Assembly (NCBI GenBank): GCA_039812545.1
Contig: JBDIAR010000100.1
Location: forward strand, 1 to 13,031
Direction: 5' to 3'
Length of the DNA stretch: 13,031 nt
Origin: JBDIAR01 sp039812545
GTDB lineage: Bacteria > Actinomycetota > Actinomycetes > Actinomycetales > Dermatophilaceae
This document shows, piece by piece, positions 13,023-13,031 of this stretch (positions within the stretch are counted from its first letter, which is position 1; the number at the start of each line of letters is the position of its first letter). Under the pieces are notes generated by a model that ran no database searches, was not told the origin of the DNA, and saw only the letters and a list, made by a program, of their open reading frames with translations. The position numbers and the translations under genes are program-made.

Positions 13023-13031
13023 GACACTCCT

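Noticed and set aside
1..13031. Mobile element, prophage, CRISPR or defence island
   Set aside because: No transposase, integrase, terminal repeats, spaced direct repeats or defence-family domains were seen; all genes look like chromosomal core or near-core functions.

Overview
The window is high-GC DNA (about 70% G+C by eye) with actinobacterial hallmarks: an XPB-type DNA repair helicase of the mycobacterial kind, an A-type cytochrome oxidase subunit I, an OmpR/PhoP-type regulator and sensor kinase followed by an HtrA-like protease, frequent GTG starts, and several starts without a Shine-Dalgarno sequence. I would place it in Actinomycetota, possibly Micrococcales, but the genus is not decided by what I can see. 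Everything looks chromosomal and housekeeping-like. I see no tRNA, rRNA, insertion sequence, phage gene or CRISPR array.

Layout. (1) 16-1985, plus strand: a small membrane protein overlapping the start of XPB helicase. (2) 1934-2683, minus strand: an ArsR/SufR-like winged-helix regulator with three cysteines, whose 3' end overlaps the XPB 3' end. A 22-bp imperfect palindrome lies between it and the divergent oxidase gene. (3) 2787-6428, plus strand: a compact three-gene run of ctaD (cytochrome aa3 oxidase subunit I), a 106-residue protein of unknown function, and a PYROXD2/CrtI-like FAD oxidoreductase. (4) 6480-8777, minus strand: a KimA-like APC transporter, probably for potassium, with a cytoplasmic domain and a C-terminal OB-fold-like domain. 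(5) 8925-12443, plus strand: PhoP/TrcR-like response regulator, histidine kinase and membrane-anchored HtrA protease, arranged like mprA-mprB-pepD of mycobacteria. A long inverted repeat lies between this cluster and the divergent transporter. (6) 12495-13022, minus strand: an SRPBCC-fold protein converging on the protease gene across a hairpin-rich gap. All gaps between genes are short; the largest (8778-8924) holds the inverted repeat.

Together the genes describe envelope and energy physiology: respiration under a candidate redox-sensing regulator, potassium uptake, and an envelope-stress sensing and proteolysis module.

The strongest unexplained signal is not a gene. The heptamer GTATGCC/GGCATAC occurs 23 times in 13 kb, where base composition predicts one or two. 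It occurs in both orientations and in several reading frames, and 19 of 23 copies extend to GTATGCCG. It favours codons that are uncommon at this GC content (TAT, GCA, ATA). This looks like a genome-wide DNA word under selection, comparable to DNA uptake sequences or the cyanobacterial HIP1 word, and I know of no description of it.
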